This document shows, one piece after another, positions 56,551-64,000 of a DNA stretch of 64,000 bases (positions within the stretch are counted from its first letter, which is position 1; every line of letters begins with the position of its first letter). The notes beneath the pieces are model-generated. The model saw nothing but the letters and a program-made list of their open reading frames with translations, ran no database searches and was not told the origin of the DNA. Source of the DNA: Prolixibacteraceae bacterium (GTDB taxonomy: Bacteria; Bacteroidota; Bacteroidia; Bacteroidales; Prolixibacteraceae); the NCBI GenBank assembly GCA_019163175.1, contig JAFLKN010000005.1, positions 59,347-123,346 of the forward strand. Reading direction: 5' to 3'. The translations under genes were made by a program, and so were the position numbers.

Positions 56551-58161
56551 ATGTTGTCAAGCCTGAAGGTTCTCTTCTTTAGTCTTTTTATCTCATTTTT
56601 TTTGCCCGACGCTTTCCCGCAAAACTTTAGTTCTTCCAATTTACCATTGGTTTTTATCAATACCAATGGACAAACAATTGCCGATGACCCAAAGATTACC
56701 GCCGATTTGGGTATTATCTGGAATGGACCGGGCAAGCGTAATGCATTAACCGATCCAAAGAATAATTACAATGGCAAAATTGCCATTGAGGTCAGAGGAT
56801 CATCTTCTCAGATGTTTCCTAAAAAAGGTTATGGATTCGAGACCAAATCGAGTACACTTGCTGATATTGATGTGTCGCTATTGGGAATGCCCGAAGAGAA
56901 CGATTGGGTTTTGTACGCTCCGTATACCGATAAGACCATGGTTCGTGATGTACTGACCTACACCCTGGATGCTTCATTGGGACATTGGTCACCTCGCTGT
57001 CGTTACGTGGAACTTTTTCTGAATGGCAATTATCAAGGCGTTTATGTATTGATGGAAAAAATAAAGCGAAACAAAAATCGGGTTGATATTGCCAAATTAT
57101 TGACTACAGATAATTCAGGTGAAAACCTAACCGGCGGCTATATTGTAAAGATTGATAAAGCTACCGGTGGTGGAGGTGAAGGCTGGAGTTCGAACTATTA
57201 CAATGTCGTTGGCCGCACATTTTACCAATACGATTATCCCAAATCAAAAGAGATAACCGCTGCACAGAGAAACTATATTCTTACCTACGTTGGGAATATG
57301 GAACGGACTTTATACATCGAAAAATTTACGGGTGTTGGCAGTTACCATGATTTTATGAATGATTCGTCGTTTATTGATTTCATGATTATTAACGAGCTGG
57401 CTAAAAATGTGGATGGGTATCGTCTTAGTTCATATCTGTATAAAGGAAAGAATGATCGGGTGAACTGTGGGCCGATCTGGGATTTTAACCTTACTTACGG
57501 GAATGCCGATTATTACAATGGATGGATTGCCACCGGATTTCAGTATCAGGCTAATATGGGTATGGATGGATGGCAAAATCCTTTTTGGTGGAGCAAATTG
57601 ATGAAAGATTCGGAGTATGTAAAAAAACTCAGACGAAGATGGTCACTTCTCCGGAAGAAGGAACTTTCTGATCATCGGATTAACTTTGTTATTGACAGCC
57701 TGACCAGTTTGATTTCGGAAGCAAAAGACCGTAATTACCAGCGATGGACCGGTGTTATTGGAGTTGACATCTGGCCAAATTACTACGTTGGAAGCACCTA
57801 TAATGATGAAGTAAACTGGATGAAAAGCTGGATTGATCAGCGTCTGTTTTTTCTCGATCTGCAATGGCCATATGATTTTACGGGCAAGGATGATCTGTTG
57901 GCTGCACAATCGCATTCCATTTATCCGAATCCGTTTGTCGACAGGCTAACTGTAAAACTTGCTTCGGTGCAAAGCGGAGATATTACTGCAGAACTTTACA
58001 ATTCAGGCGGAATACTGGTTGGTGCTAACAGAGCCGCCGCTCAGAATGGCGAAATACAGCTCAACTTTTCAGAAAATAAATTACGCGCCGGACTTTATAC
58101 AATTCGGCTTACACGCAACAACAAAGTTTTACTCACCGAGAAAATTGTGAAAACGCGTTAA
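56551..58161 (+). CDS. Secreted CotH-kinase-like protein with Type IX secretion tail
   Basis: 536 residues, with a signal peptide (1-24). CotH kinase features: IAIEVRGSSSQMFPKKGYGFET, LLGMPEENDWVLYAPYTDKT, LFLNGNYQGVYVLMEKIKRNKNRV and the catalytic region GPIWDFNLTYGNADYY. The last 75 residues (SIYPNPFVDRLTVKL, AGLYTIRLTRNNKVLL) are a Type A Type IX sorting domain. CotH proteins are atypical protein kinases; the extracellular target here is unknown. It lies after the operon terminator and before guaA. Confidence 0.9.
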   Translation: MLSSLKVLFFSLFISFFLPDAFPQNFSSSNLPLVFINTNGQTIADDPKITADLGIIWNGPGKRNALTDPKNNYNGKIAIEVRGSSSQMFPKKGYGFETKSSTLADIDVSLLGMPEENDWVLYAPYTDKTMVRDVLTYTLDASLGHWSPRCRYVELFLNGNYQGVYVLMEKIKRNKNRVDIAKLLTTDNSGENLTGGYIVKIDKATGGGGEGWSSNYYNVVGRTFYQYDYPKSKEITAAQRNYILTYVGNMERTLYIEKFTGVGSYHDFMNDSSFIDFMIINELAKNVDGYRLSSYLYKGKNDRVNCGPIWDFNLTYGNADYYNGWIATGFQYQANMGMDGWQNPFWWSKLMKDSEYVKKLRRRWSLLRKKELSDHRINFVIDSLTSLISEAKDRNYQRWTGVIGVDIWPNYYVGSTYNDEVNWMKSWIDQRLFFLDLQWPYDFTGKDDLLAAQSHSIYPNPFVDRLTVKLASVQSGDITAELYNSGGILVGANRAAAQNGEIQLNFSENKLRAGLYTIRLTRNNKVLLTEKIVKTR

Positions 58162-58196
58162 TCAGAATTCGATCCTTTTACCTGAACATCGCGACT

Positions 58197-58216
58197 CCTG
58201 CCAGCCGGCAGGCTGG
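58197..58216. repeat. GC-rich overlapping palindrome
   Basis: Two nested inverted repeats: CCTGCC/GGCAGG around AGCC, and CCAGCC/GGCTGG around GGCA. Strikingly GC-rich in an AT-rich spacer. May be a small dispersed palindromic repeat or a weak stem; no T-run follows. Confidence 0.4.
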
Positions 58217-58303
58217 GAACACTTACATTTCTGCTCTACCTTACTTTTTTCTTACTTCTGTTTCTCCTGATGGATAAGCCGATTCGTAGGAATGTTTTTT
58301 GTC

Positions 58304-58311
58304 TATCTTTG
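58304..58311 (+). promoter_or_regulatory. -7 promoter box of guaA
   Basis: TATCTTTG matches TAnnTTTG and lies 24 nt before the ATG at 58335. It overlaps an upstream alternative ATG (58299), which supports 58335 as the start. Confidence 0.55.
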
Positions 58312-58334
58312 CGGCAACTCAAAAAACAAGTCTG

Positions 58335-59864
58335 ATGCAGGAAAAAATTCTTATCCTCGATTTTGGTTCGCAGTACACACAATTGATTGGCCGCCGTGTG
58401 AGAGAGTTGAATGTTTATTGCGAAATCTACCCGTATAACCATTATCCCGCGATTGACGAAACCGTAAAAGGTGTCATTTTATCCGGAAGTCCTTTCTCTG
58501 TAAGAGATTCCAATGCTCCGAAACCCGATTTGTCGTTGATTAAAGGTAAAATGCCTTTGCTCGGAGTTTGCTATGGCGCACAATACCTATCGCATTTCTT
58601 TGGTGGCGAAGTTGCTCCTTCCGATTCGCGTGAATACGGACGTGCCAATCTCGGATTTGTTGATCAGTCGAACCAACTATTTCAGAATATCAGTCAGCAT
58701 ACGCAAGTGTGGATGTCGCATGGCGATACCATTGTGCGCATTCCTGAAAATTACAAGGTAATTGCCAGCACTGCCGATGTAGAATACGCTGCTTTCCAGA
58801 TTGAGGGCGAGCAAACGTTTGCCATTCAGTTTCATCCTGAAGTGTATCATACCACCGAGGGAACAGAATTGCTGAAAAATTATGTGGTCAATATTTGTGG
58901 CTGCAAACAGAACTGGACTCCGGATTCGTTTATCGAAACCACGGTGAAGGAACTAAAAGCCAAACTGGGCAATGACCGCGTTGTTCTGGGACTTTCAGGA
59001 GGGGTTGATTCAACAGTTGCCGGTGTACTCTTGAACCGTGCCATTGGCGCCAACCTCACTTGTATTTTTGTCGATAACGGATTACTTCGTAAAGACGAAT
59101 TTCAGCAGGTACTGGATTCGTACCAACACATGGGCCTGAACGTAATTGGCGTTGATGCCCGTCAGAAATTCTGGGACGATCTGACCGGAATTACCGATCC
59201 AGAGAAAAAACGTAAAACGATTGGCCGCGACTTCATTGAAGTATTCGATGTGGAAGCGCACAAAATACAGGATGTAAAATGGCTGGCACAGGGAACTATT
59301 TATCCCGATGTAATCGAGTCGGTTTCGGTAAACGGGCCATCGGCAACCATTAAATCGCACCACAATGTGGGTGGGTTGCCCGAAAAAATGCACCTGAAAG
59401 TGGTTGAACCACTGAAATTGCTTTTTAAAGACGAAGTGCGCAGGGTAGGGAAGGCTCTCGGGATTAATCCTGAACTGCTTGGCCGCCATCCATTCCCGGG
59501 ACCCGGATTGGGCATTCGTATTTTGAGCGACGTGACTCCCGAGAAAGTGCGTATCCTTCAGGAAGCCGATTCAATTTTCATTAATGGCTTAAAAGAATGG
59601 GGATTGTACGATAAAGTTTGGCAGGCGGGTGTTATGCTGCTACCGGTTCAATCGGTGGGCGTAATGGGCGACGAACGTACCTACGAAAACGTGGTTGCTT
59701 TGCGTGCCGTGGCTTCAACCGACGGAATGACTGCCGACTGGGTGCATCTTCCTTATGAATTCCTGGCCAAAATGTCGAACGAAATAATCAACAAAGTGCG
59801 CGGAATCAACCGCGTAGTGTATGATATCAGCTCAAAACCACCGGCAACTATCGAGTGGGAATAA
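58335..59864 (+). CDS. guaA: GMP synthase (glutamine-hydrolysing)
   Basis: 509 residues from the ATG at 58335; the earlier ATG at 58299 overlaps the promoter box. Class I glutaminase with the catalytic Cys in [10 protein letters not shown] and the His/Glu in [11 protein letters not shown]-pyrophosphatase loop [14 protein letters not shown], and the C-terminal dimerisation domain ending [18 protein letters not shown]. Converts XMP to GMP in the cytoplasm. It stands alone and is closed by a terminator. Confidence 0.97.
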   Translation: MQEKILILDFGSQYTQLIGRRVRELNVYCEIYPYNHYPAIDETVKGVILSGSPFSVRDSNAPKPDLSLIKGKMPLLGVCYGAQYLSHFFGGEVAPSDSREYGRANLGFVDQSNQLFQNISQHTQVWMSHGDTIVRIPENYKVIASTADVEYAAFQIEGEQTFAIQFHPEVYHTTEGTELLKNYVVNICGCKQNWTPDSFIETTVKELKAKLGNDRVVLGLSGGVDSTVAGVLLNRAIGANLTCIFVDNGLLRKDEFQQVLDSYQHMGLNVIGVDARQKFWDDLTGITDPEKKRKTIGRDFIEVFDVEAHKIQDVKWLAQGTIYPDVIESVSVNGPSATIKSHHNVGGLPEKMHLKVVEPLKLLFKDEVRRVGKALGINPELLGRHPFPGPGLGIRILSDVTPEKVRILQEADSIFINGLKEWGLYDKVWQAGVMLLPVQSVGVMGDERTYENVVALRAVASTDGMTADWVHLPYEFLAKMSNEIINKVRGINRVVYDISSKPPATIEWE

Positions 59865-59900
59865 ATACAGTGATCAGTCACAGTTTACAGTAAAAAGCGC

Positions 59901-59946
59901 TGCATTAAGCAAAGTTGAAGCGTTGCACTGAGCAAAGTCGAAGTGT
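59901..59946 (+). repeat. Tandem 23-bp imperfect palindromic repeat, two copies
   Basis: Copies at 59901-59923 and 59924-59946 match at 19 of 23 positions. The core AGCAAAGT(T/C)GAAG is flanked by self-complementary ends in copy 2 (CACT and AGTG). It lies just before the guaA terminator. Confidence 0.6.
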
Positions 59947-59948
59947 GC

Positions 59949-59978
59949 AAAAGGGAGGTTCAGTTGAGCCTCCTTTTT
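59949..59978 (+). terminator. Intrinsic terminator of guaA
   Basis: Stem AAAAGGGAGGTTCA / TGAGCCTCCTTTTT with two G-U pairs and a tight loop, ending in a T-run, 85 nt after the guaA stop. Confidence 0.8.
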
Positions 59979-60359
59979 GCGTATACACGAAAGTTAAGGT
60001 TTTAAATTCCGGATTCCACTCTAAGTGGAGCCCGGATTAATCTTTGCATTACCCGACCTCCAAAAGATTTCAAGTTATCGTATCAGTTTGATTTAATTCC
60101 TACCGAAAATATGTCGTAGAATAGAAATAATCAAATATCAAATCCTTAAATTTGAATATAGTAGCTAAACTTGATTTACATTTTTCTTCACTAGAATTTA
60201 AAAAGTGCGCAACCCCCTAGTTCGAATAAAGCAGAATATTGGCAATTGGCATGTATAACCTTATTATATGCAATCATATGAAACGAAAGCAAGACTTTTG
60301 CAAATATATTGGCAAGTAAAAAGTGCGGGGTCAGCACGATAAACACTGACAAAAACAAA
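59979..60359. other. Non-coding spacer
   Basis: About 380 nt without a supportable gene. It contains a small inverted repeat near 60019-60033 (TCCACT/AGTGGA). No RNA gene, promoter consensus or larger repeat was recognised. Confidence 0.5.
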
Positions 60360-61283
60360 ATGAAAAAGTTAATGCTTATTTTTATGTTTTTCAGTGCAGT
60401 GGCAATAACTAATGCACAGTATTCAAATACTACATTGAACGGACCTTGGTTATTATATAAAAATCCACTTTCGCCATACAATGATGGTTTGATGTATATT
60501 ATATTCGATGGCAATGGCTCAATTACCGATTGGGGCGGATTTGGAACCTATTCCGGTAATTATTCAGTCAGTGCTACAGGTGTAATATCCGGAAATCTTA
60601 TTTGGACAGGAGGATCATTCCAATTAGCAGGACAGCTTAATTCACAGAATTCTGGTATCTTATCCGATTATGTTTTATCTAGAATTGCTAATCCAGGAGC
60701 TCTGTCCGGAACTATTACGGGTTCTTTGAATTCCGCCTGTGGATCTGCTTCAGTAAGTTTAACGGTTGACAATCAGGGAAAAGTAACTTCAGCAACTGGT
60801 TTGATTCAACCAGTTTCAGGACGAATTTATGCCGATTTAGGTGTATATTTTGGTCATATAAAGACAGGTGAACTCAAAACTGAAAATGGACATTGGAACG
60901 AATTTTCGATGATGGGATATTACTCAAATAACACATTAAATGGTAAAATTCGTTTAGATGCTGGCCCTAATGATTGCATATCTTCGCAAACTCAGCTTGT
61001 TAAAACAGGTGTAACTAATAGTATAACAGCAAATTCAAATTTTTACGAATTTACTTTTGTCCCAAATCCAGCTAACGAAATTGTAAGCATAAATTTTAAT
61101 GCTAAACCTAATGAAGTGATGGAAATCTCAATATTCAACCTTAGCGGTTCTATGGTTAAATCGGAAATGCTTAAGCAAAACCAATGGCAAATAAATATTG
61201 AAGATTTAAGCAATGGTATTTATTTGTTGTCGATCAGATCAAAAAACAAGACTGTAAACAAAAAACTTATAATTCAAAGATAA
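60360..61283 (+). CDS. Secreted protein with Type IX secretion tail, unknown function
   Basis: 307 residues from the ATG at 60360; an earlier in-frame ATG (60309) lacks a signal-peptide context. The signal peptide is MKKLMLIFMFFSAVAITNAQ. The body is a beta-rich domain of about 200 residues with Gly/Ser/Asn-rich turns (GNGSITDWGGFGTYSGNYSV, GSLNSACGSASVSLTVDN), compatible with a beta-barrel or beta-helix-like lipocalin-type fold. The C-terminus (FTFVPNPANEIVSINFNAK, LSNGIYLLSIRSKNK) is a Type A sorting domain. No catalytic motif; function unknown. Confidence 0.75.
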   Translation: MKKLMLIFMFFSAVAITNAQYSNTTLNGPWLLYKNPLSPYNDGLMYIIFDGNGSITDWGGFGTYSGNYSVSATGVISGNLIWTGGSFQLAGQLNSQNSGILSDYVLSRIANPGALSGTITGSLNSACGSASVSLTVDNQGKVTSATGLIQPVSGRIYADLGVYFGHIKTGELKTENGHWNEFSMMGYYSNNTLNGKIRLDAGPNDCISSQTQLVKTGVTNSITANSNFYEFTFVPNPANEIVSINFNAKPNEVMEISIFNLSGSMVKSEMLKQNQWQINIEDLSNGIYLLSIRSKNKTVNKKLIIQR

Positions 61284-61496
61284 AATTGGCTGTACATAAT
61301 CAGCTGCACGCAAATTTTTCGGTTCTGGTTTTAAGTGTGTATCTTTTCGCTCAGGAAGTTTTTCAACTTGACAGGAAATCGTCTGCAATACGCCTCTGAG
61401 TTTAGCTTCCTTACAGGCAGGCATTCTGTTGCAGAAGTTAGCTAATGAAAATATGTTCACGCACAAATTTTAAGACAAAATTCAAAATTTATGCAA

Positions 61497-62201
61497 ATGA
61501 AAATTTCCTTCACTATTGTGTTAATCATCATAGCTATTACGTTTTCGCAAGCTCAATCGAGAAAAGCAACGCAATTGAAAAAGGATTACCTTGAAGTGGC
61601 ACACTTGAAAGTAGTTAAAACTAAGACTCCGCTAAGTAAATGGGAAGGTATTGATACTATCCGCTATTATATTGAGGGCAAATTACAATACATGACGGAG
61701 AAAAGCCTGAGAATGTTTCTTCAGGAAATGCAAGAACTTACCGGATTAACATTTGTAGAATCGAAAGATAAAGGGAAATATCAACTTCTATTCTTTTTCG
61801 GAACACTTACCGATTATTCGATATTTACACAGAATGAGATTCCACTCCATTTAGTTGAAAAGTCCCGCACATGGCATAGCTTTTTAACCGGTCCACAAAA
61901 TCGGCTTGTTAAAACAAGTTTTTGCATCAATCCTTCACAGGTAAAATCTCAACTCGAAGGTCGATTTTATTTTCAGTCGTTGTTTTTAAAGTGTATTGGA
62001 ATACGCGGAAACATAGAGGATGAGTTAAGTATTTTCTTCAACAATTACAGCAACAAAAACGGCGGACTCACAATGGGAGATAAACGCTTGGTGAAACTTC
62101 ATTACAATCCGAAAATCAAATCGGGCATGTTAGACTATCTGGTAGAACAAACTTTAAGCGATTCAATTGATTTGGAAATGCTCGTTAATGAGAAATTGTA
62201 A
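61497..62201 (+). CDS. Exported protein of unknown function
   Basis: 234 residues, starting at the second Met (61497; an ATG at 61491 adds two residues). Signal peptide MKISFTIVLIIIAITFSQAQ. Conserved-looking stretches are GIDTIRYYIEGKLQYMTEKS, ELTGLTFVESKDKGKYQLLF and LVKLHYNPKIKSGM. The order (a strand block, a helix, then a C-terminal HYN segment) is faintly like DUF2927-type metalloprotease-related proteins, but no HExxH is present. No clear family; isolated gene. Confidence 0.6.
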   Translation: MKISFTIVLIIIAITFSQAQSRKATQLKKDYLEVAHLKVVKTKTPLSKWEGIDTIRYYIEGKLQYMTEKSLRMFLQEMQELTGLTFVESKDKGKYQLLFFFGTLTDYSIFTQNEIPLHLVEKSRTWHSFLTGPQNRLVKTSFCINPSQVKSQLEGRFYFQSLFLKCIGIRGNIEDELSIFFNNYSNKNGGLTMGDKRLVKLHYNPKIKSGMLDYLVEQTLSDSIDLEMLVNEKL

Positions 62202-62229
62202 TGTGGGGGATTGATACTTTAAAGTTTTT

Positions 62230-62266
62230 AGCATCCATAAAGATGTAACTACACTCCGTAAATATG
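62230..62266 (+). repeat. Left copy of a direct repeat flanking the 21-bp array
   Basis: Shares 16 exact bases (AGCATCCATAAAGATG) with 62629-62644 and continues with weaker similarity ending in GTAAAT(A/T)TG. Confidence 0.6.
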
Positions 62267-62295
62267 TTTTTAATATCCATTTGTAAGAAACAAAA

Positions 62296-62568
62296 GCCCA
62301 TTTAGAAAATGTGAAAGTCTATCTGGAAGTTATTAAAGTGCATTTGGAAAATGTGAAAGTCCATTTGGAAGTTATTAAAACGCATTTGGAAAATGTAAAA
62401 GTGCATTTGGAAGTAATGAAAGTCCATTTGGAAAATGTGAAAGTTCATCTGGAGTATATTAAAGTGCATATTGAAAATGTGAAAGTTCATATGGAAGTTA
62501 TTAAAGTTCAATTGGAAAATGTGAAAGGCCATTTGGAAGTAATAAAAGTCCAATTGGAAAATGTGAAA
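62296..62568. repeat. Thirteen-copy 21-bp tandem repeat encoding a heptad pattern
   Basis: Thirteen 21-bp units without a gap. Plus-strand reading alternates two seven-residue types, VHLENVK and VHLEVIK, so the higher-order unit is 42 bp. Hydrophobic residues at positions 3 and 6 fit a coiled-coil heptad. The frame is open from 62287 to 62697 but has no ATG start before unit 6 (a GTG at 62311 is possible). The minus strand is also open (62637 to 62302, ATG start) with a FHIFQM-type pattern. Whether either strand is translated is undecided. Confidence 0.85.
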
Positions 62569-62628
62569 GTCCATAAATTTATTTTTAACATCAGAGAAGG
62601 TGAAACAAGGGTCTGTAAATTTGTTTAT

Positions 62629-62665
62629 AGCATCCATAAAGATGCAACTGCTGACTGTAAATTTG
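62629..62665 (+). repeat. Right copy of the direct repeat flanking the 21-bp array
   Basis: Begins with the same 16 bases as the left copy at 62230. The putative antisense ATG start (62635-62637) lies inside this copy. Confidence 0.6.
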
Positions 62666-62843
62666 CACTATCAGGCATTAACGCAAAGCGGCTATAGTGT
62701 TTTGCTGCTGGAAAACTAGATACTGAGATTTATCGGGAGGAAGAAATACAGCACTATGCAGGAAGATCATTGGTGAAATTCCATTCTGCTAAACTTTGTA
62801 AGAGCTTAGCTGTATGCGAAGAGAAACGACTAAAAATAAGAAT

Positions 62844-63251
62844 ATGGAAGGAGAAAAAAGTGTACAAGCATGGATTGATGAGGTTAAACCTGAGCATAGT
62901 TCGCTTGTAATTCGTGTTGACAATTTGATCAAAGAGGTAATTCCAAACATACAATGTACTACAAAGTGGCATAAACCTTCACAGCCACTTGGAATTCCAT
63001 TTTATGGGATTCCAGATAAAGGATGGATCGTTGCAATGTGGTCGTTCAAGGACAAATTAGGCATAGGATTTATATCGGGAACACTTTTAAACCCTGAACC
63101 TCCTGTTACAAGTATGGCTGGCCCATGGAATAGAGGTGATGTAAAAGCTCGTAGAGTTGATATTCATGATGAGTCGGAATTTGACGAAAAACAGATTCGT
63201 ACCTGGTTGGAACAAGCCCGGGATTTGCCCGGCTGGGGAAAAATAGAATAA
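62844..63251 (+). CDS. DUF1801-family protein
   Basis: 135 residues from Met11 of the longer frame (alternative ATG at 62814). One DUF1801/YdhG-like domain: VQAWIDEVKPEHSSLVIRVDNLI, CTTKWHKPSQPLGIPFYGIPD, GWIVAMWSFKDKLGIGFISG and a C-terminal WLEQARDLPGW. Small cytoplasmic proteins of unknown function; an iron-chaperone-like fold has been described for relatives. The sequence is complete and in a normal family length range. Confidence 0.8.
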   Translation: MEGEKSVQAWIDEVKPEHSSLVIRVDNLIKEVIPNIQCTTKWHKPSQPLGIPFYGIPDKGWIVAMWSFKDKLGIGFISGTLLNPEPPVTSMAGPWNRGDVKARRVDIHDESEFDEKQIRTWLEQARDLPGWGKIE

Positions 63252-63531
63252 GAACATAAATGCCTTTGCTAAGGAAAGAACACCAAATAACCGACAGCTC
63301 CAAAATATTATACAACAAGGTATTTGTAATGAAAGGTTTAGTAAATCAATCTTATTTTTATTTTCTTTGTTATTGTCAACCAACAAAAGAATAAACTAGC
63401 CAGGTGTATTGAACGGATAAAATTTCATTTCTTTTGATTTGTGGCTTTTACAAGTTTTTTGTAATGCATCGTTTGGTAAAATCAACTTCAATTAAAGCAT
63501 AAGATATTGAACGTTATAAAATAAAATTGCA
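63252..63531. other. Short AT-rich spacer
   Basis: About 280 nt with no gene, RNA or clear promoter consensus recognised. Confidence 0.5.
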
Positions 63532-64000
63532 ATGAAAAAGATCCAATTTAACGAATATCCAATCTTTATTTTTTTCTGTTTAATCATTTTTAATTTGGGA
63601 GCTAACCTCACGTTGTACGCTCAGAATTCTGGACCATTGACCGACCCAGGTAATTTGACGGCATACAGAGCTCAACTTGGACAGACTCTTAGTTTTCGCA
63701 TAAGAGGTCATGATGCAGGAACCGTTTGGGGAGGTGCCAATGGTATTTATACTGACGATTCCTCTTTGGGTAAGGCAGCTGTTCACGCTGGGCTATTGCG
63801 AATAGGTGAAGAAAGAGTGGTTACAGTAACCATCCTTGGAGGACAGTCTTCCTATACAGGTAATTCACAGAATGGAGTTACATCAATTAATTATGGTAGC
63901 TTTCAATTTAGTTTCAGATTTGTAACTACCGGAGCTACCACTCCTGTAGTTACCCCACCTGTTTTGGGAGGCACTGTTCTTCCCGACCCCGGTAATTTGA
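63532..64000 (+). CDS. Secreted LCCL-domain protein (partial, continues past the right edge)
   Basis: Open frame of 156 codons from the ATG at 63532 with no stop before the edge. The signal peptide ends near residue 31 (LTLYAQ). It is followed by DPGNLTAYRAQLGQTLSFRI, then an LCCL-like domain: GTVWGGANGIYTDDSSLGKA, AVHAGLLRIGEERVVTVTIL and SSYTGNSQNGVTSINYGSF. A Thr/Pro linker (TTPVVTPPVLGG) leads to a second LPDPGNL at the edge, so the domain is probably repeated. LCCL domains are extracellular and best known from eukaryotic proteins; here a surface or adhesive role is inferred. Confidence 0.82.
   Translation, partial: MKKIQFNEYPIFIFFCLIIFNLGANLTLYAQNSGPLTDPGNLTAYRAQLGQTLSFRIRGHDAGTVWGGANGIYTDDSSLGKAAVHAGLLRIGEERVVTVTILGGQSSYTGNSQNGVTSINYGSFQFSFRFVTTGATTPVVTPPVLGGTVLPDPGNL

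Noticed and set aside
60241..60319. Small ORFs upstream of the 60360 gene
   Set aside because: About 22 codons, no conservation evidence, no special codon run and no terminator after them.
62296..62568. CRISPR-like array
   Set aside because: Repeats are contiguous without spacers, and no cas gene is present.

Overview
The window is typical Bacteroidota DNA, most like a Bacteroidales/Marinilabiliales organism (family placement is inference). The supporting signs are two SusC/SusD pairs, a one-protein hybrid two-component regulator, Type IX secretion C-terminal tails on three proteins, TAnnTTTG -7 promoter boxes, an RsmD-DUF3822 gene pair, and almost no Shine-Dalgarno sequences.

Left part (1-25578): a polysaccharide utilisation locus. 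A divergent lamin-tail protein runs off the left edge, next to a hybrid two-component sensor/AraC regulator. Then follow FAS1 lipoprotein, SusC, SusD, two more FAS1 lipoproteins with C-terminal beta-sandwich domains, and a second SusC/SusD pair, closed by a strong terminator. A GH5 glycanase with a Type IX tail and a GH30 lipoprotein follow. GH5 plus GH30 points to a beta-glucan or related beta-linked glycan; the three FAS1 proteins are the unusual part.

Middle-left (25661-35537): a glycosyltransferase island with three GT2 enzymes of the polyprenyl-phosphate-sugar type, a SAM methyltransferase and four multi-pass GT-C-like membrane proteins, in mixed orientation with interlocked 3' ends. It probably makes lipid-linked sugars and transfers them on the periplasmic side.

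Middle (35748-49065), mainly minus strand: a periplasmic nitroreductase, an NtrC-like regulator lacking its DNA-binding domain, Ppx/GppA, cysteine synthase, a NatA/NatB-type ABC exporter, rsmD, a DUF3822 protein, a membrane-anchored protein, ribonuclease Z, a STAS protein and ribosomal protein S1. A RecD-like helicase lies on the plus strand. The cysteine synthase leader encodes a 26-residue peptide with three consecutive Cys codons, followed by a perfect intrinsic terminator and alternative pairings. It looks like a classical ribosome-mediated attenuator and is the best regulatory find in the window.

Right-middle (49323-59864): a nucleotide-sugar operon (ugd, UDP-xylose synthase, rmlA, rmlC, rmlD, phosphoglucomutase, DUF1080 protein) without rmlB, then a secreted CotH-kinase-like protein and guaA.

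Right end (59865-64000): sparser accessory DNA with tandem palindromic repeats, two secreted proteins of unknown role, a 13-copy 21-bp tandem repeat open on both strands, a DUF1801 protein, and the start of a secreted LCCL-domain protein cut by the right edge. No tRNA, rRNA, CRISPR array, insertion sequence or phage gene was recognised.
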